Both the position numbers and the translations under genes were made by a program. The notes under the pieces were generated by a model. It had not been told where the DNA came from and ran no database searches. It worked only from the letters and a program-made list of their open reading frames with translations. Positions 22,501-34,810 of a DNA stretch of 64,000 nt are shown here, piece by piece. The stretch lies in assembly GCF_000004825.1 (NCBI RefSeq), contig NW_008805073.1, positions 62,001 to 126,000 on the forward strand, written 5' to 3'. Origin of the DNA: Heterostelium album PN500. Its lineage: Eukaryota > Evosea > Eumycetozoa > Acytosteliales > Acytosteliaceae. The stretch's first letter is position 1. Each line of letters begins with the position of its first letter.

Positions 22501-24642
22501 AGTGGCAATAATATCCTCGGGATGTTGATCTTTGTGTTGTTTCACCCAGTTACAAAGGAGAGCACTCTTTCCGGAACCTACATCACCGTGTACCATGAGG
22601 ACGTTACTCTTGTTACTGGTGAGGAATGTATCGATCGACATAAAGTTGGCTTCGTTCTTGATGTAGTTCTTACAGAGATTCTTTGAGAACACTGCATGGA
22701 GGAAACGCTCCTTGTCATCCGGAGCAAGTTCGTGTCCGGCTGGGAACTTCTTATCGATATACTTTTCGAGATCTTCGTAGAGCACATCGGCCAAGTTAGT
22801 TGGACGTCTGTACTCTGCCACACGAATACCATTGGCTCCAGAGAGTTTGTTGAGTTCCAATTTCAACTTGTCTAACTTCTCTTTGGAACGCGGTCCCTCT
22901 GATACAAAGTTGTTTCTCTCCTTTTGTGATACCTCTTCGATGTAGTATGGATCACGGAAGTAGAAGAGCGACTGTTGACAACTTGGAACGTGTCCAGAGA
23001 GAACTGCACGATACTCAATCTCAGTCATCGAGCAATCACGCAGTTTGTTTACCCATGGGTATTCAGAGGCAGCCTTGTCGAGGGTTGCGGTCAACAGTTG
23101 TTGAGTGCGCGGGTCTGCACGCTCCTGAGACGACCAGCCGTAACGCTCTCCATAGAGACCGACCAACAAATTGCACTTGGACATCTCACGCAAACACATC
23201 GACAATCCGATCTGTGCTTGCTCAGTGACACCCCAACGCAAATCGACATAGCTAATAATGATATCACGCTCAATACAGATCTTTCTAATCTTTGGAATGA
23301 CGACCTTAACGATTTGGTCACGATCCAAGTTCATGTCTTTGAATGGCGAGGAGATGAATATTCTAATTTCACGACCTTCAAACTCGTCCGACGAACCGGC
23401 GGCACCGTGCTGGTCAGCCTTATCGTCGGATGACGACACCGATGAATCCTCATCGTCCGACTCAAACTCAATCTCCATATTCGAACCGTCGCTAAAGCCA
23501 GAGAGTGAGATAGCGCGCGACTTGTCGACCGATGAGGTGGCAGTGGCAGCAGCACCGCTCTCGGGCATCAAGAACAACTGTTGTTGCTTCTCTTCACTGA
23601 GTGTAGCGAATCGTTTTAAGAGTAGAGATTCTACGTTTTGAATGTTATGGATGGCACGCTTGATGTTTGCAAGCTGTGACTTGACAATGACAGCTTCTTG
23701 TTCGCTTGGACTCGGCACCTTGTAGATGACAGCGTCATAAAACATAAAGGTGACTGGATATCCAAAGGAACGACCGTCATTCGATGCAGAAACTGGTACA
23801 TTACCTGGAGCACATACAATTCCAGGTGGCACTGTAACTAATATCGCTGAATTCGAATGGAATTCATAGTTGGTTGCAAAGATCGATCCAAACTTTACAC
23901 GAAACTGTGGATTAGGTGCGAAACCAACTCCAAAAACTGTTACTTGATATCCTCCAATATTATTGCCTATAGGTAATAAATAATTAATTATTAATATTTA
24001 AACAATATGTTTAATAATGTCTTTTGATTTGATTACATACCACTTGGAGGAACTAAAAGTGTTACAACGGGATCAGCTTCAACTTGATCTAAAAGTAAAC
24101 TACTTGGTACAAGTTGTGTTGTGTTGTTATTGTTGCTAGATGTATGTAATTTCGAGGTTGAAGCACTTGATAGACTCAATGAATTATTACTTGTTGTGAG
24201 TGTAGTGTTATTGCTACCGCCGCTTGGCAATGGAGGTGAACTAACCTCTCCACCAGAGATTCTAAATGCAATGAAATTTGAATTTATAATCGGTATATTA
24301 TTTGCAGTTGCAATTGTCAATGGATATTTATTTGCACTGATAGACTCACCAGATGCAATTACATAATCGACCTAAAAAAAAAAAAAAAAAAATTAATTAA
24401 GATGATTGTATAAGTGTAAAAAAAAAAATAAAAAAAATAAAAAAAAATTGAAAAAAAAAATTAGTCGATTCGATCATCCATCAAATAACTATAAATAAAT
24501 CAGTTGGTTGGTACAATACATTTTTAGAGAATCTTTTGGCAATGGTAGCACCATGTTTCTCGAGATACTCTTTGAAAGTCGACTTTTGATCACTGTTTAT
24601 ATCATTTAAATAAAATGTCTTTAATTTAAATGATATTTTCAT
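19549..24642 (-). CDS. BRCT-TIG-DUF4062-NTPase-TPR multidomain protein (STAND family)
   Basis: Three exons (24642-24520, 24371-24041, 23966-19549), all in phase, encode 1,623 residues. Order: a BRCT-like domain (about 8-80, 'YLEKHGATIAKRFSKN', 'VDYVIASGE', 'PIINSNFI'); a Ser/Asn linker; an IPT/TIG-like domain (about 155-230, 'GGYQVTVFGVGFAPNPQF'); an acidic Ser-rich stretch; DUF4062 (about 350-500, 'IFISSPFKDMNLDRD', 'YVDLRWGVTEQ'); a NACHT-type NTPase with Walker A 'GDVGSGKS' (about 612-619) and Walker B 'LVIVLDGLNKLD' (about 726-737); TPR repeats (about 1090-1360); a Pro-rich then Gln-rich tail. DUF4062 before an NTPase is known from NPHP3, TEP1 and NWD1. Such proteins are usually nucleotide-switched scaffolds. 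BRCT hints at phosphopeptide or nuclear partners, but the real function is unknown. Confidence 0.88.
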
Positions 24643-25909
24643 AGTTTTGTTTTGTTGTTATGCGTATGTAAAAATTATTTATATATTTATATTTAAATTT
24701 AAATTATGTGTACAAAGAAGAAGAGAATATATAAAAAAAATACAATAGTATAGTAGTTACAAAAAAAATAATAATCTTCAAAAAAATATATTTGAAAGAT
24801 TTATAGAAGCAAAAATAAAACTACTTTAAATAGCTTTAAAAAGGTTTTGTGATCATTTTTAAATTAAATTAAAAGATATTTAATTAAATAATTTTCAATA
24901 AAATTTAGAGGTGTTTTTTGAAAAATCAATAACAGTAAAATTCGATGAATTTGAGAGAAAAACAACATTTTTTTCTTTTTTTTGTTTTTTTTTTGTTTTT
25001 AAAATCATTTTGAGAACTTGAATCTTTCATTGATTTGATTTAACAATGATTCTTTAAAATTTCTATTTATTTATTTAATATCATTTGAATATTTGCTTTT
25101 AAATTTATATTTTCAATTAAAATTAATTTAACTTTTGATCATCACCATTTTATTAATTTCGGTATAAATAACATAAATTAAACCAAAAAAAAAAATAAAA
25201 AATAAAAACTGGTGACCTGATTGAATAGGTATGATCATTTCATCATCTACTTATGGTATTAATCAAACAAACAAACAAAAAAATAAAAATGCATGCAAAA
25301 AAAAAAATCAAAAATAAATAATTATAACACATTTCACCACAGTACCTATTTAATTGACCAATAACACTCTATATATACAACCAATGCAACAACCAAGAGA
25401 TATAATCGATCATTTTTTTTTTAATTAATCTAATGATAATCTTCTCTACAATATGTTTAGGATGATTTTGTTTATCTCTTGATAACATTTCTTACTAGAT
25501 TTGATTGAAAGAAATATGTAAATTCGAAATGAAAGACGTGAGAAATGATCAATCATACAATTACAAAGGTATCAGATCTGTTTTATATATTTTCGAATAG
25601 TTTAATTTTTTTCCTCTATGTGATGATTCGATTTGTTTTGGTCTGTTTTAATTTTATTATTTATTTATTCTTCCATTTCCTCTTTTTTTTTAAAAATAAG
25701 GATAATTACTATCAGTAATCAATCAATCTATCAAAAAATCCAACAATATTATTCATTTTTTTAAATAAAATAAGAATAAGCAATTACTTGTCTTGCTTTA
25801 TTATTATTATTCCAACAATTTATGATCAACATACAATTTCTACTACAGATGATTTACTACTACTACTAATACTTCTACCTGTGTAAAATTTTATATATAT
25901 TATTTTTCC

Positions 25910-25946
<37 letters not shown>

Positions 25947-26069
25947 ATTGAATAAATCTAGTTATTAGTTCTAAAATAGAAAAGAAGAGAATAGAATAAA
26001 CAATAATAATAATATTTTTTGATCATAGTTTAAATATTTAAATTATGAATGGAATAAGGAAATAACATT
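24643..26069. other. Divergent promoter region, no gene seen
   Basis: The shared upstream region of the STAND gene and the GPCR gene. It is very A+T-rich, with poly(A/T) runs and a (TTA)n tract of about 33 bp at 25912-25944. 'ATCGATCAT'-type words recur but I cannot assign any motif. Confidence 0.55.
25912..25944. repeat. (TTA)n trinucleotide repeat
   Basis: About eleven TTA units in the upstream region of the GPCR gene. Confidence 0.9.
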
Positions 26070-29000
26070 ATGTTGATGTGTAGTAGATTTTTATTATTTC
26101 TACTGTTGTTGTATCTGTTTTATAGTATTACTTTTTTGGTTGTTGGTATGTCAAGTTGAACTAAAAATTAAATAATCACGTGTTTGATTATTATAATCTA
26201 ATTTCCCAATACACACCCCCATTATTCTCACTTTTACCCAATATATTTTTGCAATTCTATTTTATTTTTATCACAATTATCAAAGATATCACTCATACAT
26301 ATATAGATATAGCACTTCATCATTAGATTAAATATTAATATTAGCAAAAAATTGACTATTTATATCTATCTATTTTAGAAGCAAAACCAGAAAAACATAA
26401 ACATATAGTTAATGATACACTTACATCAATCTATATTTCACCAGATGGAAAAGATGATAGTGATTGTGGCGCAATTGGACGACCTTGCTTCACAATCTTC
26501 AAGGGAGATTCTAAAATTCGAATAGGATCCAATTATGTATTTTATCTACTTCCTGGGTATTACGATTATTCCAATACCACACTATACAATCTTTCCGATG
26601 TAAATTTCACAATGATTGGTGTAGCAGGTCCAAAACAAACGAAAATCAAGCTATCTAGTGGTGGTAGATTTGTTGTGGTGGTTAGATCGGTTTTCAATTG
26701 CATTGGAATCACTTTTTTAAATTCATTTACACCACGCAGCTACAACTCTTTCAATACAGCACCAAACTTTAGAAATGTCTATTCGCGAAGAGCAGGAGTG
26801 GAACTCACGGATTTCAAGTTGACAATTGCACCATTCAAAATTCGAAATTCCAATGCAACTTTGATAAATATATATTCTTTTAACAATTCAATCGAAAATT
26901 TCTTGGCTTCAAGGAAATGTAAGGATTAATTAAAATTTAAATTTTAGAAAGGAAATTAATAATTTTTTATTTATTATAGCTGAAGTTGCAATTATAAACT
27001 CAACATTTCAATTGAATGATCATGATAGTTTATTCGAAGCAAATTATTGCAAATTTACTATTTACCAATCAAAGATATTCAGTAACGATATTAGTGTATT
27101 AGTATCATCAAATTTCTCTGAAATTAACATTATATCAACATCCATTTATTATAACAAATGTGAACAAGGATTCTTTTTTAGTAAGATATAATTTTTTATT
27201 TTAGATAAAACTAAAATCAAAAAAAAAAATCCAATTTCTAATCTATTATTTTCATAATTAGATACCTCAGCAGTAACCATCTATAATTGTATTATATCTG
27301 AAAATGTATCAATATTCGGTCAATTAATATTGTATGTATATAAAAATAAAATAAAAATATCAATGGTATAAAAATTATAATTTAACTTTTATTCTTAAAT
27401 ATCACCTCAGAGCAACCTCATATATGAACATGGCAAATGTTATAATTAAAAAAAATATAGGTCTTGGTGTAACTAGTATATTATTTCATAATTTTGATAG
27501 TGCATCAAAGTAAGGAAATATTAATAATTATATCTTTTAAAATATAAAATTTAATTTTTTTTTTAAACAATTTAAATAGTATTAGTGAGACTATTTTTAG
27601 TGAAAACATATCCCCTGTTGGTTCTGTAATAGTGAATGAAGCAAGGTCATTTACAATTTTAAACACCCTTTTTACTGGACAAACCCCTATCGATACAACC
27701 TCAATTTCGATCTATGGAAATGGTGAACTATTCGCTCTCAACTCTGTTTTTCATAATTTAACTGGAACTTGTGTGACATCCGATTCACAATCTATTATTG
27801 TGTTTTCTGATGTTTCTTTTTTAAGTAAGTAGCAATAAGAAATAAGATTATCTATAGTGGTTATTGATTTATATTATAAATAAAAACATATAGAGGTTCA
27901 AGGGAAGATTGTTCAATCTTTTGGTAAAGGTGAAGTATTTTTTGGATCATGCATTTTCGAAGAAAATACAGCATTTGACCATTTAATTTATCTTTCGAAT
28001 AAGGTCTCTGCATATTGCTTTAACTCACGAATAATTTCCAACAAGTGTGCTTCTTTTTTCGAAATTAACTTTGAATCAAGTTTGCGTGGTGTAAACATGA
28101 TTGCTTTAAACAATTTCTTCCAAGATGCTTTGATTACCGGTTCAAATTCCTTTGGTATATCCCTTCAATATTCTTCTTTTATCAATAACCTAGGAGTATA
28201 TGTAATATTATTTTATATTTATTTTATATTTTATTCTTATTAACATTTTTAATAACAATCAAATAGAAAGGAGTAATTTTTCAAATCGATCAATCCGGTT
28301 CTATAAATATTACAGATTCTCTATTCTATGGGAATAAATCACCGTTTGGTACATTTATCTACTTTAGGAAAATTGCAACTCGAGGATGGACCGAATGTAA
28401 TAATAATTTCATGAGAAACACTTTCAATACCAATACTGCTTCATCATCTGGCGCACTTGTATACTTTGAATATAATGTCACTTGCCCATTCATTTGTGAG
28501 GAATGTTTTGAAAGCCACAATGTTGCAACCTTTGGAGACTTGGTTAACAGTGAATATTGGAACTTCACTGTGTTGGCTCCCAACCACACAAATACTCCGC
28601 AAAACTTTCAAGTGGTAATCACGGCATTGGATGCGTTTGGAAATCGTGTATTAGGAAGGAATGACGTTAGTTTTTTGGTTGATGAACAGTGTCCGAATGT
28701 CAACCTCACTGGTATAAAGACAACTATACTCAACAGCAATGGTATTTCAATTATGTATAACTTGCAACTCAGTGGCGAACCAGGAACATCTTGTGTTCTC
28801 AATTTCACATCAGATCCACCATCGAAAACTGGACCAGTTTATGTTAATTTGACCTTGGACATATGTACAGATGACCATAAAGTGGTATCATATCAATCTC
28901 AATTATATTGTTTAAAAAAGGGTGGAATATCTGATATAGTTAAGCTCATTATCACATCGTTGATGGTAGTAGAATTCATAATTGTCATAATAGCTATGAT

Positions 29001-30663
29001 AATAACCATTATCTATAGAAACAATAGATTGATAGTTCACTCCAACATTATATTTCTGTTGACAGTATTGGTTGGATGCCTTTTACTACTTGGATCGATT
29101 ATAACCTCTGAAATCACTGCTGATATTACTTGTATCTTGAGAAATATTATTATTCCTGCTGGTTTGTTTATCACTTCTCTATCTGTCATTGCCAAACAAA
29201 TTAGATTATGGAGTATTCGAAGACAACTCAATTTTCAAAAGAAAACATTGGTAAATATATATTGTTTTTAAAATTTTAACTATATCTTACAATCAATTTT
29301 TATATACCTTCTAGATGAAAACCAGTTATTTCTTCAAATGTTTTGGAATTTTATCAATTGTACCAGCAGTATGTTTTTAAAATAATATTAATTATATTTA
29401 TAAAATATTTTAACTAACCAATTTTATTTATTTCAATTAAGATAATAATTTCTCTAAATGCAATTGTCTCGCCATTAAAACCAACTGATATTATAAACTT
29501 AAATAACCATTCAGTAACCCATGTTTGTACATCTCAACATGGAGTTATCTATGTAATAATAAATCTCGTTTATTTAGTAAGTTATATTCTCTACTAAGAA
29601 TAATAGATTAATAAAATATTAATTTTAATTTATTTAGGTTTTATTATTATTGGTTTCTTGTGTATTGATTTTTTTAAGCAGAGACTATAGATCATCACCA
29701 GGAACTTTTAATGAACCAACCTATATAGCAATTTTAGTAAGTTTTTTTTTCTATAATAACCAAACCTGATTACTTACATTATTTTTTTTAGATTTACAAT
29801 TATTTATTATTGTTATTCATTTTAATACCTCTAAGATTTTCATTCTCTAGTAGTCCGAATGCACAATTTCTAATTATCTCGATAACTATTCTTTGCTATG
29901 TAATTAGTACTATTTTACTTCTTTACATTCCAAAATTTAATATTATATTTAGAAAACAAGCCGTTGTTTTATCTGTAAGTATAAGTAATTTCAATTTGAA
30001 TAAAAAAAGCGAATAATTAACTCCTTTTTTCTATAGATGATGAAATTCATAGAGGAACAAGAACAACAACTTGATAGAAATAGAGACATCTTAATGTTTT
30101 ATGAATTGTATGGAAATGATGAAGGAAAATTGAATTTTGCAAATCACAATATTTTCACTCCTGATACTCCGTCACCATCGATCCAACACGGATCAGGCCA
30201 TATCAACCCACCGAATGACAACAATAACCTGCACAATAATAATAGTATTATTATTAACCAATACAACAAGAATATATCACACGGTCTACCCAGTCCACCA
30301 AACAAATCTACTTCCGATTCTCCCAGTAGTATCCCTTCTGATACAATACAAAGAGTTACCAATAACCATATCAATAATAATAATAATAATAATCATATTA
30401 ACCATAGAAATAGCATTAAAGATTTAGATGCAATTTATGGATCTATGGCATTTAATAATGAGGAACCTATGGACAGTCCTTTCACAAAATCATTGAAAAG
30501 TAAATTCTCCGCATCACCTGACAACTTGAATACCACCAATAACAATAACAACAATAATAACGAAACAATACCCCAAAGAACATCGGTATCCACACCAAAT
30601 TCACCTGTATCAAATTTTAGGAGAACCTTTGCATTGACGAAAAAGAAAAAGAACAAGAAATAA
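26070..30663 (+). CDS. Family 3 (GABA-B/metabotropic-like) GPCR with beta-helix-like ectodomain
   Basis: Thirteen exons fit in phase: 26070-26145, 26379-26918, 26980-27180, 27262-27331, 27411-27509, 27580-27824, 27894-28201, 28267-29250, 29315-29368, 29442-29576, 29638-29736, 29792-29974 and 30037-30663, giving 1,206 residues. Exon 1 is a signal peptide. The ectodomain (about 26-735) opens 'IYISPDGKDDSDCGAIGRPC' and has many short Asn/Ile/Phe-rich beta-type repeats, as in pectate-lyase-like right-handed beta-helices. It lacks a recognisable ligand-binding Venus flytrap. Seven membrane spans (about 737-990) begin after a Cys-rich stalk; 'IYRNNRLIVHSN' follows span 1, as in dictyostelid Grl receptors. 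The tail of about 200 residues is Asn/Ser/Pro-rich. This is probably a plasma-membrane receptor; its ligand is unknown. Confidence 0.88.
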
Positions 30664-30762
30664 ATTAAAAAAAAAATATATTATTTATGTAAGAATAGTT
30701 TTGTTGATTTGATTATCAATGATTACTATTACTGTTGTTTTAGTTGTAGTTGTAATTGTTAT

Positions 30763-32159
30763 CTAAATATATCCTTTCTTATAAGAATAGACCAAAAAAA
30801 TGAAAGCAAAAGCAATCATTGCTGAGATGATGCCAGAGAACCAACTATAGTTATCGACTGCATCGGCCAAACCAGGCATTTTTATGTTCATACCAAATAC
30901 ACCGGACAACCATGTCATAGGCATAAAGATAGTGGTGAGTGTGGCAATACGAGACATACTGATATTCAAAGTGTGTGACTCTTCGTCCATCACCAACGAC
31001 ACCTTTGAAATATAGATATTTCCTATATTCTCCAGCAATTCCTCAGCCAACTTTATCTTTTGTTGCAATCTATAGAGTCTATCTTTAATATTATTAAGAT
31101 GTCTAACTGCCTCTGTATCCGATATATTATCTCTTAATAAAGATGACATAACATCACTTAATAATAAAAATAATAAATGTAAATATAAATAGTAGTATAT
31201 ATGGTATCTTATGCTAGCATTCTTACTTACTTTTTAATGAATAACCATGAAAGTAGATTAGTTGCTTTTCTAACAGCCCTACCTAAACGAATGTAGAGTT
31301 CGGACTTGGCAATCTCATCACGCATGGTGTACTCGTCGAGAATGTTGACTTCCACCATGAGAGTGTCGGCGAGTGTAGAATAGATTCCGTGGATGGCATC
31401 GAGGAAACTGCATAGCACCCAGTGAGATGTTGGGATTTGGTTGTTATCCAGGTAGCGGAATGACTTCATCACCGCTTCGAAGCACTCCACAGGACGACTG
31501 TGGAACACCAGTACGAACGACTTGAATATCACCAGATAGATATTCGATGTCTCCAGTACATTGAAGTCGTTGTAGCAGATCTCACTGGTTGAAACAAACA
31601 GGTAATGCGAATACTCTTCGGACTTTTCACTGCTGTCTTGCGTAATGATATCCTCATATGTCAAGTGATGAATAGCGAATATCTTACAGATCACCGAGAT
31701 TTCATCGTCATCTAAACCCTCCATATCCAACCAATAAACATCATTCTTATTATTATTATCATTATTATTATTATTATTAATATCTTCATCTATTAATATT
31801 TTTGAATGATTATTATCAATGTTATTGTTATTACTACTATTGTTATTGTTATTAAGTGTTGGTTGTTGATGTTGATGTTGTTGAACAAGAGGTGGTGATA
31901 ATAAAGTAGAATTACTGAGGTCGTTGAAAAAAGATTGATCTCTCTTGACCAAGACATGAGAAAAGTCAATCAATTCCTGAAAAGTATATTCTTTATCTTG
32001 ATCTTTTAGTTCATTGATAATATGAATCTATAAACAAAATAACAATAATAATAATAATTAATATCTTTCACTTTTGAGATGATAAAAATAAATAAAACGC
32101 ACTTTCTTTTCTCTACGTAGAGAACCACTCGAGACAGATGTTGAAATAGATTGATTCAT
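30763..32159 (-). CDS. CorA-family magnesium/divalent cation transporter
   Basis: Three exons (32159-32103, 32027-31231, 31156-30763), all in phase, give 415 residues. The C-terminal signature is intact: 'MTWLSGVFGMNIKMPG' carries the GMN selectivity motif at the end of span 1, and a second span follows ('FSGIISAMIAFAFIFLVYSY') with a basic Lys-Lys-Gly tail. The upstream part is the funnel with long helices ('LYRLQQKIKLAEELLENI'), plus an Asn/Gln-rich insert near the N-terminus. CorA proteins are homopentameric Mg2+ channels. No clear mitochondrial presequence is seen, so the plasma membrane or an endomembrane is more likely than the Mrs2 site, though this is not certain. The gene converges on the GPCR gene with about 100 bp between stops. 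Confidence 0.93.
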
Positions 32160-33355
32160 TTCTTTTCTTCAATATTGAATATATTTATCAAATTACAAAT
32201 AATAATAATAATAATAATAATAACTATTTATCTTTTACTATTCATTTAACTTTTGCTATTTTTGATTCGATATCACTATTTTTAAATTGTTTAATAATTA
32301 TAATCTTTCTTTGCAACAATGTCAATGGTGGTGGTAGTCATCATACTGTTCTAAGCTAGCTTAATTATATTATACTGTTGTGTTATTAATTTGAAGGAAT
32401 AACTTAAGAGGGAGTTGGTTTGTTTTTGTTTTGTTTAAAAATAAAAATAAAAATAAAAATAAAAATAAAAATAAAAAAAAACAAAATTATCAGACTTTTT
32501 TGGTGTTAAATTTATGAACTTTTTGGTATGAGGGTTTGACAAACATGCAATACCAGAATAATTGCTTTTAATTATTCCTGTTTCTAAATATTTTTATTTT
32601 TATTTTTATTTACATTTATTTTATATAAAATGATAATCAAATATCGACCAAAAATATCAGCAAATGCAATAAATAAATAAAAAAACATATTATGTGTGGT
32701 GGTTGACAAGACTAATCAAATCCTTTACCAGAAAATAAAAATATATTTAAATATTTAAAAATTAAAAAAATTAAAAAAAAAACTGATCAAAAAAAAAAAT
32801 TGAGCGAGGGTAACCACAAAGAAAAAAGCAAACCTATTAGGTCGTTTTTTTTGCATGATTTCTTTTCTTTAATAGGATGGGCACCTAAATACCAACAATT
32901 GCTATTCCCCAACAAAAATAATGCATAAATATAAAAATATCTTTTGATCTGAAAGCCCCACCAAAAAAGATGCTCTGATGTTGTTAGTTTCACATCACCT
33001 GATGTTTTTTCATTTTTCAAGATTTTATGTTTTTTTTATAAAAAATATGAAAATTAAAAACGGTCCACCAGACATCAATTTTTCACATCTATTTTAAAAA
33101 AAAGATATATATATCTATCTATCTTAATAATAATAATAATATCTGTAGTATTATTTTTTTCCTTATTTATTTATTTATTTTTTGTTTTTTATTTTTTATT
33201 ATTATTTTTCTAAAACATACACATTCTTCTTTTTTTTTTTTTTTTTTAAAAAAAATAAAGAAATAAATTATATATATTAATCTTTAAAAAAACACAATTA
33301 ACAATCAAACATTTCATATAATATATTATAAAATAAATAAAATAAAGAAATACAG
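32160..33355. other. Divergent intergenic region, no gene seen
   Basis: A+T-rich upstream DNA shared by the transporter and cupredoxin genes. It contains an (AAAAAT)n tract at 32437-32480 and long A/T runs near 33230-33255. A 77-codon open frame near 32790-33020 on the minus strand has no coding character. Confidence 0.55.
32437..32480. repeat. (AAAAAT)n tandem repeat
   Basis: About seven tandem copies of a six-base AAAAAT unit. Confidence 0.85.
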
Positions 33356-34260
33356 ATGAAGGGATCACCACTGAGTAGTTATAGTTTTAGTAAAGTAAAA
33401 TCAATACCACTTTTTTATATATTTTTAATATTAGTACAGTTTATATGTTTAACAAAGGGTATGTTAGTTATGATGGTTATTATTAAATAAAACAACTTGT
33501 TGCTAACTTTAAACTGATTCATTTATTGTTATTTATTTAGCGGCTGACGTTGTAGTTATGTGGGATAATCCAATGATTTCAAATATTACGATCTACGTGG
33601 GTGATACAGTTCATTGGGTAACATCAGACAATCAACCACATACAGTCACCTCATATCAAGTAGAGCCAACCGTCGGCACACCAGCACCTTTTATCAATTC
33701 ACCATTGATCACAAGCGATGAAAATGGAATCAGTCAATTTTCAAAGCGTAAATTCTCAAAGATGTTCACACAAGAGGGTTTACACTACTACCATGATCAA
33801 CATAACCCTGACTCGATGCAAGGCACCGTTCATGTAATCAAACAATCAAGAGGTTTGTATCATAACAATAACATATCATAGCATATCAAATCATTATATC
33901 TATAATGTAAATCAACAAAATCAGTTAGCATCATTGATGAACAATCGATCTTCACATACAAAAAAAAAAAAAAAAGAATTTTAGTAACACAACCTAAGTT
34001 TTTTTTTTTTTTTTTGGTCGCCACTTGCTTTTTTTTCTGTCTAAAGATCAGTTGTTTGTGAGATGAAGATCAGATCTAGTTGAAAATAGTTTAGTTTATA
34101 ATAATAATATACATTTTAACAAAAACAATTAACTAATCTTTATTTAATCTTTATTTTTTTTATAGAATCAGGTATTGAAAATTCAAGTTCAAAAGAAACA
34201 ATTGAAAGCTTTTTATTTGCCAGTTTACTCGCTTTTCTTATCTTTTTCGTATTCTCATAG
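33356..34260 (+). CDS. Secreted, C-terminally membrane-attached cupredoxin-like protein
   Basis: Three exons (33356-33458, 33541-33852, 34166-34260), all in phase, give 169 residues. A signal peptide (about 14-34, 'IPLFYIFLILVQFICLT') precedes a cupredoxin/plastocyanin-like domain: 'NITIYVGDTVHWVTSDNQPHTV' begins with the usual beta-strands and the first His ligand, and the end reads 'YYHDQHNPDSMQGTVHV', where families usually have Y-x-C-x-x-H-x(n)-M-x-G-x-V. Here His stands at the Cys place; the second His and the Met are kept. The C-terminus is a hydrophobic stretch ('FLFASLLAFLIFFVF') after a Ser-rich spacer, suiting a GPI signal or tail anchor. It probably binds copper at the cell surface but would lack a blue type 1 site. 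Confidence 0.82.
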
Positions 34261-34810
34261 ATTGTGAGAATGGAAATTTAAAATATAGACGAGAATTGTA
34301 AACGATTACATTATAATAACCCCCTACCTCCCCTCCCAATTTACTGGTAAACAAATAATTACCCAACGAACCAACAAATCCAGTATTACATAATAATACT
34401 AATTAGATTGATAGTATTTAAAATCAAATCACTACAAAAAATTAAAAAAGTTATTACTATACTGTATTTATATTATAAAATTACATTACCTGTGTTCTAT
34501 ATTCTTTATTATTTTTGTTTTAACTCATTGTTGTTGAGTGAGTAAGTGAGTGTTATACCAAGGTAAACCGCACATATAAATTAAATATAACTCTGTTTTT
34601 TAAGTTCAATCGAGTCACCACCACAACTAAAAATAAAAATAAATTAAAAAAATAATTTAAAAAAAACAACAAATAAATAAATTAATTTTTTAATTTTCAT
34701 CTATATTCTTTTTGTTTTGACAATTATTCAATTTATTAATATATTATTATTTTTGTATTATTATCATTATTGTTTATATTAAAAGATTTATTTTATTTCA
34801 ATAATTATTA
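34261..34810. other. Intergenic, no gene seen
   Basis: The 3' region of the cupredoxin gene and the promoter of the LRAT-like gene. It includes a CCCCTACCTCCCC pyrimidine patch near 34321 in otherwise A+T DNA. Nothing else can be recognised. Confidence 0.5.

Noticed and set aside
25912-25944. CRISPR-like or satellite array
   Set aside because: Plain TTA microsatellite without spacers.
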